The notes under the pieces were generated by a model. That model had not been told where the DNA came from and did no database searches. It was given only the letters and a program-made list of their open reading frames with translations. The translations under genes and the position numbers were made by a program. From Brachyhypopomus gauderio (lineage: Eukaryota > Chordata > Actinopteri > Gymnotiformes > Hypopomidae), in NCBI RefSeq assembly GCF_052324685.1, contig NC_135212.1:8928778-8992777 (forward strand): 64,000 nt of DNA, read 5' to 3'. Positions 10,248-51,085 of this stretch are shown one piece after another. Position 1 is the stretch's first letter; each line of letters starts with the position of its first letter.

Positions 10248-12094
10248 TTATTTGTCTAATGTGCTTTGCTGATAGGCGGAGATCTTATTCCTGTGTGATG
10301 GATTGAAACAGTATCCAATGGCCTGCTCTGCTTCCAAAATTCTCCTTTGGAAGCGGTCCCTGTCCCGAGCATGCTCCTCCCATGGCCCCTTACGAGACGC
10401 CTGATTGGCAAAGGACCAGGCCCACATCTTGTGAACCTCCACAACTGGAGAGAATCTCACCTGGAAGAAAAGAAAGAGTCAGAAAGAGGAAGTACAGCTT
10501 CAAAAAACATACAGAATGATAAAAAACAATTAAAATTAGTATAAAGGGTGTAGTTATATGATTAGGAACCATCACTTGCATGCAAAGTATTTTTTTAAAT
10601 TATATTAGTAATTATACAGTGTGAAACAGATAAATATTGTAAGCTGTATAAAAAGGTAAAAATAGTAGAATCGGACCTTAAATCATAGTAGAACTGATTC
10701 TTACCTTTTTCACAGGAGTCGAGTCCTTCTTTGAGCTGGCCTCAGTGGTCTTGTTTATAGGTCTTTTCCAGGGCACTTTTGAGGGTTTCTCCACAGACAA
10801 CTGAAGACACTGGTGACTGACGGCTCGCCTGGGCAGCACAGGGGGCTTTGTGGCTTTGTGTGCAGAGTCTCTCGTTACCTTTGAGCTTTGCTTATGGCAG
10901 TTGGGATCGCTGGTGTGACCACTTGTCCCGTTGCTAGCTGGACTGTGGAGAGGAGCTCTGAAATTCAGCGGGTGGTATGGGTCATCATCAAGGGATAGGG
11001 ACTTCCACAACGCCTCCTCTTCATCTTCTGAGGAGAAGGCCCCAGCATGCCCTTGCTCACCTGCATCCGAGCATGAAGACACACTTGTTTGCGATGCCGT
11101 GAACGTGTGACTCTTCTGAGGCACGCCAGAGCCTCTCTGCGTTCTCCTCTGGTCAGCAATTCCACTGGACACACACGCCGTGAAGTGCAGCGGGTGGTAT
11201 GGATCGGTGGATCTGGTAAGAAGGTCCCAAAGTCTGTCACTCTCCTCTTTGTCCCCATCCACACAGGAGCTGTCCGAGCCACCCCAGCTTACCTCACTGT
11301 CTGAACTCTGTCCTCCCAATTCCGGACGCCTGTCCTCAGAAGATGAACTGGAGAAATTACAGTAAAGTTCCGTGCGAGAATCATCATGCTTCTGGATGTC
11401 TTTCTGATAAAGACTCGACACACAGGCAGTGAAAGGAGCAGGGCGCACGTCCTCTGCACAACTGCGCTCCGAACCTGTAAGCAAATTCCAGTCAAAGCCT
11501 CGGTTCCAGCTGCAGTGCTCTCCGATGTAAAGCTCGTCGTTTTCCGACAGACACTCTGTTGCGCGGGACACAAAATCGTCCACCAAAGAGCAGCAAAGTT
11601 CGTCGTTAACCAGACTTGACAGAACGGACCTAGAATGAGAGTTTAGATCAAAGGGGTTTGAAAGAGGGTTTTGTCCCGCGACCATGACGTTTTTGTTCTC
11701 AAATAACGAGGAGAGAAAGCTGTCGGTGGCGTCTCCGGACGCACTCATGTGCTGAATGTGTTCTCCGGTGTCGTCCGTAATTCTCAGATGAACCTCAAAT
11801 CTGAACATTTGAAAGACTGAGGACCAAACAGAAAAAATAATAATCACGTTACGTTGCACATTTAAATTTTGAAGATGTACAAAATAAACTTTAAATAGAT
11901 GCAACATGCGCCATTCTATTGTCCAAATCTTACTTACCCGTCATCAAACTGTAACAGATTAACTGAACCAGCAGGCGTAAGTGTTCCCACAACACTCCCA
12001 GTATCTGTTTTGTCCACGGCAGAATCATCCCGCCGCCACCGACCCGCTGCATCGCGGACCTTTCGGTCCTCGCCGAACTCGTCACACTCTCCAT
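10248..12094 (-). CDS. ppp1r15b: PPP1R15B-like eIF2-alpha phosphatase regulatory subunit
   Basis: Three coding exons, 12094-11938, 11816-10705 and 10460-10248, join in phase to 493 residues. The product would direct PP1 to phospho-eIF2-alpha and so restore translation. Residues 23-65 form a hydrophobic/amphipathic N-terminal segment, fitting ER-membrane association. The middle is acidic and Ser-rich, with repeats of the type LW(D/K)xL...DPYHPLxF that occur in PPP1R15B. The PP1-docking motif KVRF (423-426) is split by the last intron, and the conserved RKGPWEEHARDRDRF block (446-460) is followed by AIGYC, again as in PPP1R15B rather than PPP1R15A. Introns are GT-AG (gtaagt at 11937, gtaaga at 10704). 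A minus-strand AATAAA at 9848-9853 may end the transcript. The start is the first ATG in frame with the N-terminal helix. Confidence 0.88.
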
Positions 12095-12113
12095 CCTCGA
12101 TCAGCGAGAGTCG

Positions 12114-12206
12114 TCAAGTGTTTTGATACTCGTCCCTTAAAGCGCGCTCCTTACAGCAACTTGTTTCGTCTTGAATTTTCCGAAAAAGCATTTTTATTCT
12201 AAACAT
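12114..12206 (-). promoter_or_regulatory. Upstream ORF 2 of ppp1r15b (30 codons)
   Basis: ATG at 12206-12204 opens a 30-codon frame ending TGA at 12116-12114, 19 nt before the main ATG; it contains a second in-frame ATG at codon 6. Mammalian PPP1R15A and PPP1R15B mRNAs carry an inhibitory uORF2 that is bypassed when eIF2-alpha is phosphorylated. A like role is inferred here and depends on the transcription start lying upstream of 12243. Confidence 0.5.
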
Positions 12207-12207
12207 A

Positions 12208-12243
12208 TCAAGAACTGCGAACGAAAACGGCGACGGTCTTCAT
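12208..12243 (-). promoter_or_regulatory. Upstream ORF 1 of ppp1r15b (11 codons)
   Basis: ATG at 12243-12241 opens an 11-codon frame ending TGA at 12210-12208, one base before the uORF2 start. This short-then-long uORF arrangement matches what is known for vertebrate PPP1R15 leaders. No TATA box or mapped start is visible, so inclusion in the mRNA is inferred. Confidence 0.45.
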
Positions 12244-12549
12244 GTTTTCGAAACAGCTGGGTATCCTTAATCCCCGGGATACGTGTTTGAAACGACTCGA
12301 ACTGAAGAAGCGCCTTCATATACGCGAAGGGTTCCCGCTAGTGGCGCGTGATTGGAGCCCTGTTGTGTCAATCAACACTTGCTCCATTTACAGCACGCCC
12401 CGCCCACGTGCACACACTCCAGGTACATTAGTGTCATTCTGACGCCCGTGTAATGTTTCTACTGCATTTACGGATGAAAATGCAAAGTGCTTATGTGCGT
12501 TATAACTCCCACTACGTCAAAAATAAATAAGAATGAAAGTACACATTAA
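12244..12549. other. Probable ppp1r15b promoter region
   Basis: Between the ppp1r15b leader and the 3' end of rps13. It is more CpG-containing than flanking intergenic DNA, with CACGTG-like sequence at 12405-12412. No TATA box is evident. I see no gene in it. Confidence 0.35.
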
Positions 12550-12585
12550 GTTTGAAATTTGCTTTTATTTCGTCTGAGTTACGGC

Positions 12586-15468
<2,883 letters not shown>

Positions 15469-15474
15469 GGTTGC

Positions 15475-15500
15475 GCGAAAGGAAGAGGCGGCCGTAAAGG
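15475..15500 (-). promoter_or_regulatory. Probable TOP-type start of rps13
   Basis: On the minus strand, CTCTTCCTTTC (15487-15477) lies just upstream of the ATG at 15468. A C followed by a pyrimidine run is the start motif of vertebrate ribosomal-protein mRNAs. Nearby 'cacttccgc' (about 15504-15512) is an ETS-type site typical of such promoters. The exact start is inferred. Confidence 0.5.
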
Positions 15501-15629
15501 CGGAAGTGACCAGCTGCAGCTCGCCATGAGGGGAACCGTCAAATAAACCTCAATATTCCTCCAAGAAACGATGGCACAGCCAGGCATAATTCAACACTTG
15601 GTTCAGAAAACATAATATAAAGGAACAGC

Positions 15630-17460
15630 AAGTCATTTTTATTAGCACAAAAATACAAATTTTATGAAAGTGAATTCATACCACTTTCAACCAGTTGCTG
15701 CTTCATAGAGCAGATGCCCACATGGAGGTGGCCATGTTAAAAATATTTAGTACAGAAATCTGAAACGTCAAGGCCACTAATTGTCAGTATAGTAGCATTT
15801 CATAAAGAGAATCACCACCACTGGAAAATTATTTTTGCTCCATTAAGTTCTCAATGTTCAGGTATTGGCCTCCATGTTTTCAGGGGAAGTAGAGAGCTAG
15901 TATTTTACCTCAAGATGGTCTGCAACATAGCAATGTGCATTATAAAAAAATGATGCTGTACAATGATTTAGCTGAACACACCTCCTTTGATCAGCCTAAA
16001 TATCCATGAAGTGGTGTGAATGTTAATCCCAGCTAATGTTAAATACCAAAGGCAAAGGTGTTCCTGTAAATCCAGCATACTATGACTTCAGTATGTCAGT
16101 TGGCCCCAAGCTGCACCATTCACAAACATCAGTGCCATAGTATGCTGGCATTGGGAATCAGCTTGGTTCACGATGCATCTGTCTGTACCCTCCGCTAGTC
16201 TTATATAGACTTGGGTTACTTAGGGAAGCATTTTACAGTCTGGGTATGAAATACTGAAACAAATAGTTGTGCACACCAATACATGAATTTTGTTGTCCCT
16301 TTATGAACAAAAGGTTGCATTCTCACAATAACATGTTCCACACAACACTCTCTGTCAACTGTCAAGCTGCAGCAGTCAAAAGCTCTAAAAGAATATGGCT
16401 TCAACACCCTGTTTTAGAACAGCACCAGTCATGTCAGTCTCTTGCACTGCTTATTTTCATCGTAAAGCTAAAATTAGAAGACAATGTTCAGACGTTTAAT
16501 TCATCCCGTGTGGAAAATCATTACAGTACACACTGATTTTTCCAGGTTAAACAACCAATTAACAATAAATAACTGGCCATAAACCGTTTCTCTTTTTTAA
16601 ACAATTATTAAAAGAACAAGTCTTGTTTGTGGTGTGAGTGATGATCTTTTCTTAAATAATAAACATTTAAAATGTTTCCAGGTAAACTCATGAATCATTT
16701 TAGCTTACTAAGTATCTGAACAGAAGAAGCAGCTTTTAGTCATTCCTGCCCTTCCCTTTACAAAGAATAAAAAGACAGAACAAAATGTCAATAGTTTACA
16801 ATACAAATTCAAGATTGTGCTGGCAATGGAGCCAAACACAGGAACTTTTATATATATAAAGTTTGAGAGAAATGGGACATGAGATAGGGTATTTCAATCA
16901 GGAATATCACAAATATCATTTTGAGATACATGAAATTTGTTAATTTGTTTAAGAGGAATAATGAATCCCAAACAAGGCACCCTGTTTTGTTCCCTTATGA
17001 GAAAAGTGGTCAAGTCATTTTAGTTCATTTGGCACATGATCAGGACAACCTTTACTCTCCTATGCCTGCCCAAACACCCAAGCCTTACAGGCTACTAATG
17101 CTTCCTATTTTTCTTTCTAGAAACGCAGAATGTAAAAATGAGCCCCTTTAAAAAAACGTCAATCTATATATATATATTTATATATAACAATATATACTCT
17201 TCTTTAAAGAAAGCCATTTTGGTCCTCTCATGACAAAATGTACAAAAAAATATTAGCTTTTCTTTTTTTAAAGTTCATGCACAAGAAATGTATTGCTTGC
17301 AAGGAGTGGATCTCAAGATTTGGCGGGTGAAACTTGTACATGGTGGCAGGAGTTACAGTTGTATACGGTGGTCGGGGTTCAACTTGCCCTTTAACGGGCT
17401 GGGGTTGAATCTCACTGCCTGCTGTAGGAGACTAAAATGGGAAGACGTACTCCCAGAAGT
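15630..17460 (-). other. Probable 3' UTR of pik3c2a
   Basis: No exon is seen between the pik3c2a stop codon (17461-17463) and the rps13 start. A minus-strand AATAAA (forward TTTATT, 15638-15643) is placed to end the transcript about 160 bp upstream of rps13. The stretch is AT-rich and includes a (TA)n tract near 17165-17185. Confidence 0.5.
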
Positions 17461-43166
<25,706 letters not shown>

Positions 43167-43234
43167 GGTGTCAGCTTGGATTTGCCATGTACATGGAGGA
43201 CCGTCAACAGTGGTACAGGTGGGTTATAAGAGGA

Positions 43235-45760
43235 CCTGGTAACTACCATTATTGTGAGGGAGAGAAAAAAAAAGGAAAGAGAGATAAAAGACTTTCAACA
43301 CCAGTGATTCAAATGTCAACAACAATTGGTGCACATCACGAAGGGTATTTTTAGTGGCAACTGAGATTCAATACTGAGGTTGTATGCCAACAAATCTAGT
43401 TAACTAGTCTCTAGTGGCCTACAGATAAGACATACCATAGCTACACCACAGATGGATATGCAATCAGACTCATATTTAGTGCACTGTTAAAGTCATTGGA
43501 CTAGTCTTGAAGATTAAATAATCACCAGTAAAAGCTGCCAGTGACAAATGCAATTCAAGATTTTGTATAGAAAATACGTTTCGCAACATTCATCATGTAC
43601 TAAAGTGAAACTGGAGCAAAGTTAAGTCAACAAGCAGCTCCCCAGGTCTAACTGGGAGCATTTGGAAGGCCGTGAGGCTTTAAGGTTCTTGTGGCAATAC
43701 TAGCCCATTATTGATGCAAAGCTGCTGAATGATGATTAATCCCCAACATTATTTAAGTGTATGCATTAGAGAGAGGCAATGTTTTTTGTGCAAGACTTCC
43801 TGTGAAGATAACGCTTAGCCTATATCAGACAAACAAATATTTACTGGTCAATACTGTTTCAGGAAGCTATCTTAACCCAGAGGGAAATATCTGGCAGAAC
43901 ATTTAATGTAGGAATTGGCATAGGCTATTACATAGTCTAACACCACCAAGATCATCTGAAGCCTAGATAATTCAATCCCAATTCAAAACTCACCATGTGA
44001 ATTATCTAGTTCTCTCATATAAAGGCCTGATTTTGTAATTCTACATAAAATATGGACCATACCACACTATGTTGACAAACTTGCACAGACGAGTATTTGT
44101 ATACAGAAGATGAATGTGTGGTGCTAGAAAGAATTGCATCGTTTGCACATAAAGCAACTTAATAAGCTACTACAAAAGGTGCTCAAAGTGCACAAGTCAT
44201 CTTTATGATGAAAATGAATAACAAGGTCATGCTCATGGCATCCAAAAAAAAAAAAAAAGCGAACTCTGCAACTGTCATTTATTGCACGCAGGTTAGAAAC
44301 GGAGTTCTCCTCTGTTAGGTTAGAAACTGAGTTCTCCTCTCAAATTTAATTCAACATAAGCTCGTGCGTGAATTAGACTGATTCTACCTGACCCATTATA
44401 AAATAACACCTAAACCAAGAACCCGTTTTTAAACACATTCAATACGTCTCTTTCCTATAATAAATATGTGCGCAGCAGCCCGATACTTGAGGGCAGGGGG
44501 GAAAAGTAACTCTGCAACCCCCAAGGGTGTGAACACTACCAGATTGTATCCCATAATTCAACACCACAGAGCAAAAGAATCAGGGGACTTGTGCAGCCCT
44601 GAAGCAAACAATCTAAGAAGCTGTCAATTTTTTTTCAATATTCAAACTGATAAACTCTTATGTATGAAATGCATTCCAAGAAATGGGCATGTGCATGCAT
44701 GTTAATGTTTCTTCTTTTGCCTGATAAAGTGTCATGGTATATAATGAGCTGCTCAAATCAGCTATAACCTGTGAAAACAGAATCCTGTGATGCTTTATAA
44801 CCTATTTACCAAATTGAGCACATAACATCCTTTTCAGCCCAGTTTCCTAGAAACTGGGATTCCACAAAGCCGACACATGTACCATGCTCTGTTCCAAAAT
44901 CCTCATGCAGAATTATGCCAGAGGCCTGCCCCTCTCTATTCAGATCCTTGAATCAGCATTTTAACAGACAGCTGATATTTCAAACGTGTGAAAACAAGTC
45001 GCCTACTAAACACTCAAATGTTTACGTTTTTTATGTTTATTATTCGCCTAAAATAGTATATTGATACTATAACTAGGTACATATAAGAATACCGCTTAAC
45101 ACTTTCCAACAGCAAAACAAGTCGCAAAACCCGCAAGTTTAACTACTTTTAAGGTCGCGTGACGTCATCAGCGAGAAGTCTTCACCTTAGTTACGTTAAC
45201 CTGCGTGACGTCGTTATCAGCTCGCTAGGACTCCAAGTAGCTTGCTAACTACCAAATAAAGCAAAAACAATATATCACAGCATATTATCTTGTCCGTTGC
45301 ACAAATATAGACTTTAAATCATGCATATGTAACCTCTAATATACAGTTCAGTAAAAGAAATATAAAGGAGAAAAAAAGATTTCGCTAGTTACTTCGCAAG
45401 AAAGTTATTAGAAACCAATTTACCCAGTAACCAACTATGCCATTAGCCATCTAGCTAACTTAAATGAGCAGGTAAAATACATATCAGAGCCAGGGACGTT
45501 GTAATTTATACTGAAACATTTCATAAAAACATAGCCGGCTATTAATGCTTCAGATCTGTGATTATTGGCGATAGTTTACGTCAACAGACAAACGTAGAAC
45601 AGTAAATTTCTAGAAAACAAGTTCCCAACAAACTTTACGCGATATTTGTGAAATGTTTGGGAGCACTAACGTTACACCTCAACTCGCCGACCAAGAGAGA
45701 AACACGACAAGCCAACCGCAACTACACGTACTTGGAGAAAGGCCGGAAACTTACGACCGC
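43235..45760 (-). other. 5' intron of pik3c2a (inferred)
   Basis: A good pyrimidine tract and acceptor end at 43236, giving a 69-nt 5' UTR piece before the ATG. A consensus donor GTAAGT begins at 45754. A non-coding first exon of about 100-200 nt upstream of 45755 is inferred. The intervening 2.5 kb shows no other feature; small open frames are unsupported. Confidence 0.45.
45160..45167. promoter_or_regulatory. Palindromic CRE (TGACGTCA)
   Basis: A perfect CREB/ATF site, with a second TGACGT half-site at 45206-45211. It lies in the inferred first intron, about 600 bp inside the pik3c2a start. Function is not shown. Confidence 0.35.
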
Positions 45761-46836
45761 CGAGCAAACAGAAGTGGCGAGACGTCTTTACTTCTACAAA
45801 TAAATATCCGTGAATAATGAGTTACTCCCACCTTCAAACTCTCCAATCTTTCATGCTGGACATCTTCGTACGGCTGGAAAATTCACTCGCACAGCTAGTC
45901 GTTGACACAACGTCATTTCCTACTGGAGTGTGTCGTCCACTTTTAACTGTGCAACAGCGACTTCAGGCGACATAGCAATATCGGCTTTTAATCACTGTAG
46001 CCTGGATTTAAGGATATTTGTTTCTTCTTCATACACTTTATGCTCGTGTGTAGAACGTTGCACTACTCAATTATGCAGGCATATAAACTAGTATGCCTAA
46101 TGCATATACTGCACTCATCTGTTTATGAACGTGCCTGAGTGACGGCATGACATAATTTGCCGAAACTGGAGCAGCACAAAGTGAACTGTGAGCTACTGTT
46201 GTTTTGTACTGTATTGTTTGCTTGTTTGCATTTAACCACAAAATAACGGGGCGCCTGCCTACCCTAGGCTACTTAATTATGAGATGGTCTGAACTGGTGT
46301 GTTCGTGCACTACCACCGAGTTGTGGTGGGAGAAACGCGCTCCAGGCCGCTGGGGGCAGTAAAGCTCCGTAACGCAAGGACAAACCAGCACCGAAGTAGA
46401 CCTGAACCATATCAAGATGCTAGCTTGCTTATCTTATTTTTGTGTATATTTTGCTACTTGTTTGTCTTTTAACTATTCTTAAACGATTTACTATTTACAA
46501 ATAGTGTTAAATATTTTTCGTCTCAAAACTGTGTTAGGGTAACAAAGTGTTATATTTGTAAAAGTGTCCCCAAAGTTGAGAACGACCAGAAACTTCGACC
46601 GGAGTTCATAGTGTCCAAGCATTCCAGAGGTATCTCCATGGTAACGATGTCTCGCGCTAGCCATCTGGATGAGCTGGCTTTAGCGATCACATATTTTCAT
46701 GCACCTTAACTGTGTTAAATGTGCACGTACAGCATGTCATTACTATTCGATGCCCTTTACACAAAGTTTAGTCATTTGTGGGCTGCCGTCAGCGGTCTGA
46801 CGGTGATCTTGTTCGATTTGTCTTGGCAGAGTGAAA
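45760..46836. promoter_or_regulatory. Divergent promoter region pik3c2a / rcn2
   Basis: The two genes are head-to-head with less than 1.1 kb between the inferred pik3c2a exon 1 and the rcn2 ATG. An RFX/X-box-like sequence, tctccatggtaac, is at 46633-46645. No TATA box was recognised. Promoter sharing is inferred from arrangement only. Confidence 0.45.
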
Positions 46837-49478
46837 ATGAGATCAGAAGTGGCGATTTTATTTCTTGTGCTGTGCTGCGCATCAGGAGACACCGGCCACA
46901 AAGCAGAACATAATCACGAACATAACGCACATGCTTTCCTTGGCACTGAGGTAGGAGTAGACATTACATCTCGTACTGTTGTGCGATGGTTGAGAATATA
47001 TTCATTCAGGAATTTGTTTCAGTTGCGTCTTTAAAGCCAAGTATATACCACACTGACGTGTAAAGTGATATCACCAACTGCCTTTTGAAGCATCTCTGTC
47101 ATCCTTTAGGATAAGGATGAAATAAAGAAACTGAGTCCATCTGAGCAGAGGAGCAAAATGGTGGAGATAGTGAAAAGAATCGATACTGACTCAGACAAAT
47201 ACCTGACTTCAGGTGAGAAGTTATCGAGTTGATTCAGACGTGAATGTTCAATGCATCATTTAAGGGGAGAGTTTAATATGCACATTTCAAGAAGCTACAA
47301 AAAAGGAACAGCAGTGTGTGGTAAAGTTCTGTTTCAAAATGAGCAACATCAGTATGTGGGAAGGTTCTGTCTTAAAATGAGCAACATCTGTTTGTGGTAA
47401 AGTTCTGTTTCAAAATGCTGCAGTCCATTTGTGTTGCTCTGGCAGAGGAGATCACTTTATGGATACAGAAGGTGTACAGAAGGTACGCAGTGGATGATGC
47501 AGAGGAACGCTTCCCAGAGTTTGACACAAATGATGATGGTCTGGTGTCTTGGGACGAATACAACTTGGTGATGCATGGCCACACCGTTGAGGTGGATGAC
47601 TGGGCTGTTCTTGATGACACAGAAGAAGAATCTCTCAGATTTGTATTTGAGCATTGAATTATTTGACAATTATTTGATCCTTTTATTTCATTGAAGGTTA
47701 TTTTATTTCAGCTTACTCTTCCATTCACAGCTTCATTTGAAAGAGAAAAGGAGATTCAACTTTGCTGATATGGATGGCATCCCCGGTTTGAACTTGACGG
47801 AGTTTCTTGCATTTACACATCCATCTGAAGTAGACCACATGGCTGTAAGTTACTCTCACTCTACTGCATAGCAATGGATTTGCTGCTTCTACTGATCTGA
47901 ATTATGTATGGTCATATGTAAGTTGTTTGTCACATGCTGAAGCATTTGATTATATGCTATTTTCAACTCAGGACTTTGCAATTGAAGATGTGTTAAGTGA
48001 GTATGATGTGGACAAAGATGGATTCATCAGTCTGACTGAGTTCATTGGAGATCTCAGAGCAACTGGTAAATAATAATATAATAATCTTTATTTGTATAGC
48101 ACCTTTCATACATACATGCAACTCAAAGTGCTTTACAGTATAAATAAATAGTATAAATCTATGCAGTCAAACAGTGAGCAAATTGATTTTAGGGCTTTAG
48201 GTTCTAACGAAATATAAAGTTGAGTGTCATCTGCATATTGATGATAACTAATACCATGTCGATCAAGAAGTATTTCATGATCAACGGTGTCAAAAGCGGC
48301 GCTTAAATCTAGCAGAAAAAGGACTGAGAGTTTGCCTGCATCCTTATTCAATCTCAAGTCATTTACTACCTTAACTAGGGCTGTTTCAGTGCTGTGGAGA
48401 GCTCTGAAACCAGATTGAAAAGTGTCATTTATTTGATTTACTTTGACATAGTCATTCAACTGGATTGACACTACTTTTTCAATTATTTTGCTAAGAAAGG
48501 AAAGGTTAGATATAGGTCGATAATTATTAAGAATTGTGGGATCAAGATTTCTGTTCTTTAATAGTGGTTTAACCATTGCAGTTTAAAAAATTTTAGGGAA
48601 TTCACCCAATTGCAGAGACTGATTAACAATCGTTAGAACTTCATTTGCTAATGAGCTCAGAACCTGCTTGAAAAAGCATGTTGGTAAAGGGTCCAGTTCA
48701 CAAGTAGAGGATTTTAGTGATGAGATCACATCAAGTAGTGTTACCATGTCAACTTCTTGGAAATAAGACATATTAAAGTTAGGCTGAGTAACTGATGTAA
48801 GGGTTGATGGTCTATTAGTGCTTGTTGCTATGTTCTGCCTTATACTAGTAATCTTGTCCCTAAATAAATATAGCAAACTCCTCACATTTATCAACTGAAA
48901 CAAGGTAAAGGCTAAGCTCAGTGAAGAGCTTGTCATTTTGCAACTTAATGTTCAGTACTCATCATAAATCTGTAAAAGCACTGATTTTATTCAATTGTAT
49001 TTAGTTCATAACAGTGTTGTAGCAGCTATTGTCTGTGTGTCAGTGTCTGGAAATGGTGAGCTTACATGGATTTGTTTGTCTGGGATCAAAGAAGGTGATG
49101 AGCCCTCACAGTGGGAGATTGAGGAGACAGTTCGCTTTAAAGACCTTTATGACCAGGACAAAGATGGCAGGCTGAATCGGGACGAGCAGTTGCGCTGGGT
49201 GGCTCCCAACAGCTATGGCTCAGCACGAGAAGAGGTCAGCATACAACATCCAACCCAGTAGTCAAATCTTTGCAGAATATTACCAAACACTCCTAATAGA
49301 TAAGCAATGTTTTCCATTCTCCTTTGAAAAATAGGCTATTCATCTAATTAAAGAAATGGATCAGGATGGAGACGAGAAGCTCTCAGAAAAGGAGATTTTG
49401 AAGAACCAGGACATTTTTATGAACAGCGAAGTAACGGACTATGGCAGACAACTTCATGTATCGCATGATGAATTATAA
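46837..49478 (+). CDS. rcn2: Reticulocalbin-2 (ER EF-hand protein, HDEL)
   Basis: Seven exons: 46837-46950, 47110-47212, 47446-47642, 47731-47844, 47972-48065, 49095-49234 and 49335-49478. They join in phase to 301 residues. An N-terminal signal peptide (about residues 1-18), six EF-hand loops (for example [48 protein letters not shown]) and a C-terminal HDEL mark a CREC-family protein of the ER lumen. The ending DYGRQLH and LHLKEKRRF match RCN2 rather than RCN1, RCN3 or calumenin. The third loop is degenerate, as in RCN2. The exon 3 donor (TTT|gtattt) is weak. Intron 5 carries a LINE fragment. pstpip1 follows on the same strand, as in human 15q24. Confidence 0.95.
48068..48960 (-). mobile_element. 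L2-clade LINE fragment with reverse-transcriptase remnants
   Basis: Antisense within rcn2 intron 5. Two open stretches (48576-48133 and 48936-48583) have RT motifs [42 protein letters not shown] and the palm YADDTQLY. Sequence between DTVDHEILL and YADD is missing, an internal deletion, and a stop separates the frames. The 3' tail near 48068-48130 matches that at 7612-7690. Dead copy. Confidence 0.85.
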
Positions 49479-50425
49479 CATTTTTAGTCATTTCTATAAT
49501 TACATTTTTTTTTTACATAATAAAATGTTCTTTTTTGAGAATCGTTCTAAAACTTGAATTAAATTTAGAAGTGCTAGGAGTACTGCACTAAATAATAATG
49601 TTTAAAAGGTGTTTCAGAGTGTTATATCTCCGTGTCAGGTGTGTTATGTCATGGTTGTAGATTGTGCATGTATTGTTTTCCATAAAGTAAGCCGTTCAAC
49701 TGAACAGTGTGTGAGGTGTGTGCTACTTATCAGCCTTTTATGTCACACTGCACTTGACACTAGATGCTGACAGTTAGCACATGACCTTCACAAGTTTATC
49801 ATACAATGAATGCTGAAGAACTTATCATAGGCCTAGTTCACACTAGAATGGGTAAAATGGAAAATGCATCTGTGTTCATTTTGCCCATTCATCCACACCA
49901 AAACATTATCTGTCACAGCATATCTTTTAAAATCTGGTCTTAAAAACAGATAATCTTTGAAATTACAGTGTAGTTGTGTGGCTAAGAGAAAAGAAAATTT
50001 TTTAGGAGTTTTTTTTTTTTGTTTTAGGAGCAATATTGGAAGAACATGGGAGCAGAAATAAAAAATAAAATAAAACATAAGAAAATAAAATATGGAGTTG
50101 TCCAAGTTGGTAGTTCATTTGTATTTATGAGAGTATTACTTCCTGGAGATTAATGCTGTAACACCTGATTTCTAATTGTGAATTAGAAATTAGAATTAGA
50201 ATTTTGACAATGTAATACATGCTGGTAACAGCCCAGCCAATCAAATAAACGCAGGAACAAAGGTGCTGAGAGCTGGTACAGACACCAGCCCCATGTACAA
50301 GATACCTGGCAATACACAGCACTAATATAATAATGATACACTCATATAATAATGTATTGTATCTGATCTAGTATTTTTTCTCAACAAAGCACTGGTGATT
50401 GAAGTTAACTGACCTGCAAAACTTT
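49479..50425. other. 3' flank of rcn2 and intergenic
   Basis: rcn2 3' UTR with AATAAA near 49518-49523, then AT-rich intergenic DNA. No other gene or element recognised. Confidence 0.5.
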
Positions 50426-50511
50426 TTATTATGTTGTTGGTAACAAATATCAACTATACATTTCTACTTTGTAAATATAAATACATCAGGAAACACCAAA
50501 GCCATAGGTTA

Positions 50512-50760
50512 ACACAGTGGGCAACATGTGGTTTGTGGTTAGCATATCTGCCTATCAACACTGGAGTCTTAGGTTCAAGCCCCTATCTGAGTGGAGTTTC
50601 CATTGTCTCCCTGTGTTCTCCTCTTCCTGCACCTGATCCCAGTAGAGTACACTGTGTGCAACTGGCTGTCACTTCTCCCATTGTAAAAGCTTGTACCTGT
50701 GCTAACTGTAAAGTGACTTTGGGGTATCTGGAAAGGTGCTATATAAATCTAAGTGTGATG
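50512..50760 (+). mobile_element. Diverged tRNA-SINE, shorter relative of 30719-31275
   Basis: Has 'gtggttagcatatctgccta', B-box 'ggttcaagccc', 'tatctgagtggagtttcca' and the tail 'ggtgctatataaatc'. The central part present at 30830-31060 is largely deleted. Confidence 0.65.
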
Positions 50761-51085
50761 CCTGTCTCCACCTTCACAGTTCAGTCCAGTCTCAATGTTT
50801 TTCTGTTCCCTCATAGTTGTCTGTAACTCCGTCCCTCATTAGTATTCCCTGGTGTGACTTGTTTCTGTGCTGATCATTGTTTGTAATACAGCCCTGTTGG
50901 TTGTGTCCATAACTTTTCTACTGATTGTTTTGTTTAGTTCTTGTATAATTATAATGTAGAACTCTTTAATGGATTTGACCTTGGCCTGCCTTTGTGACTC
51001 TGATTTTGGATCGCCCTTCATTGATCCACGCTCCTCTCAGCGTTTGCGCCGCCTCCCAATTGCGCCATGACACCCCGGCGTTACA
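50755..51085 (+). mobile_element. Possible solo LTR or LTR fragment (gypsy type)
   Basis: Sequence such as 'tgactctgattttggatcgc' and the end 'caccccggcgttaca' resembles teleost gypsy LTRs. Start, pairing and target duplication could not be fixed. Confidence 0.35.

Noticed and set aside
46837-49478. Alternative identity calumenin, RCN1 or RCN3
   Set aside because: The DYGRQLH...HDEL end, the LHLKEKRRF block and the degenerate third EF loop match RCN2, and pstpip1 is the expected neighbour.
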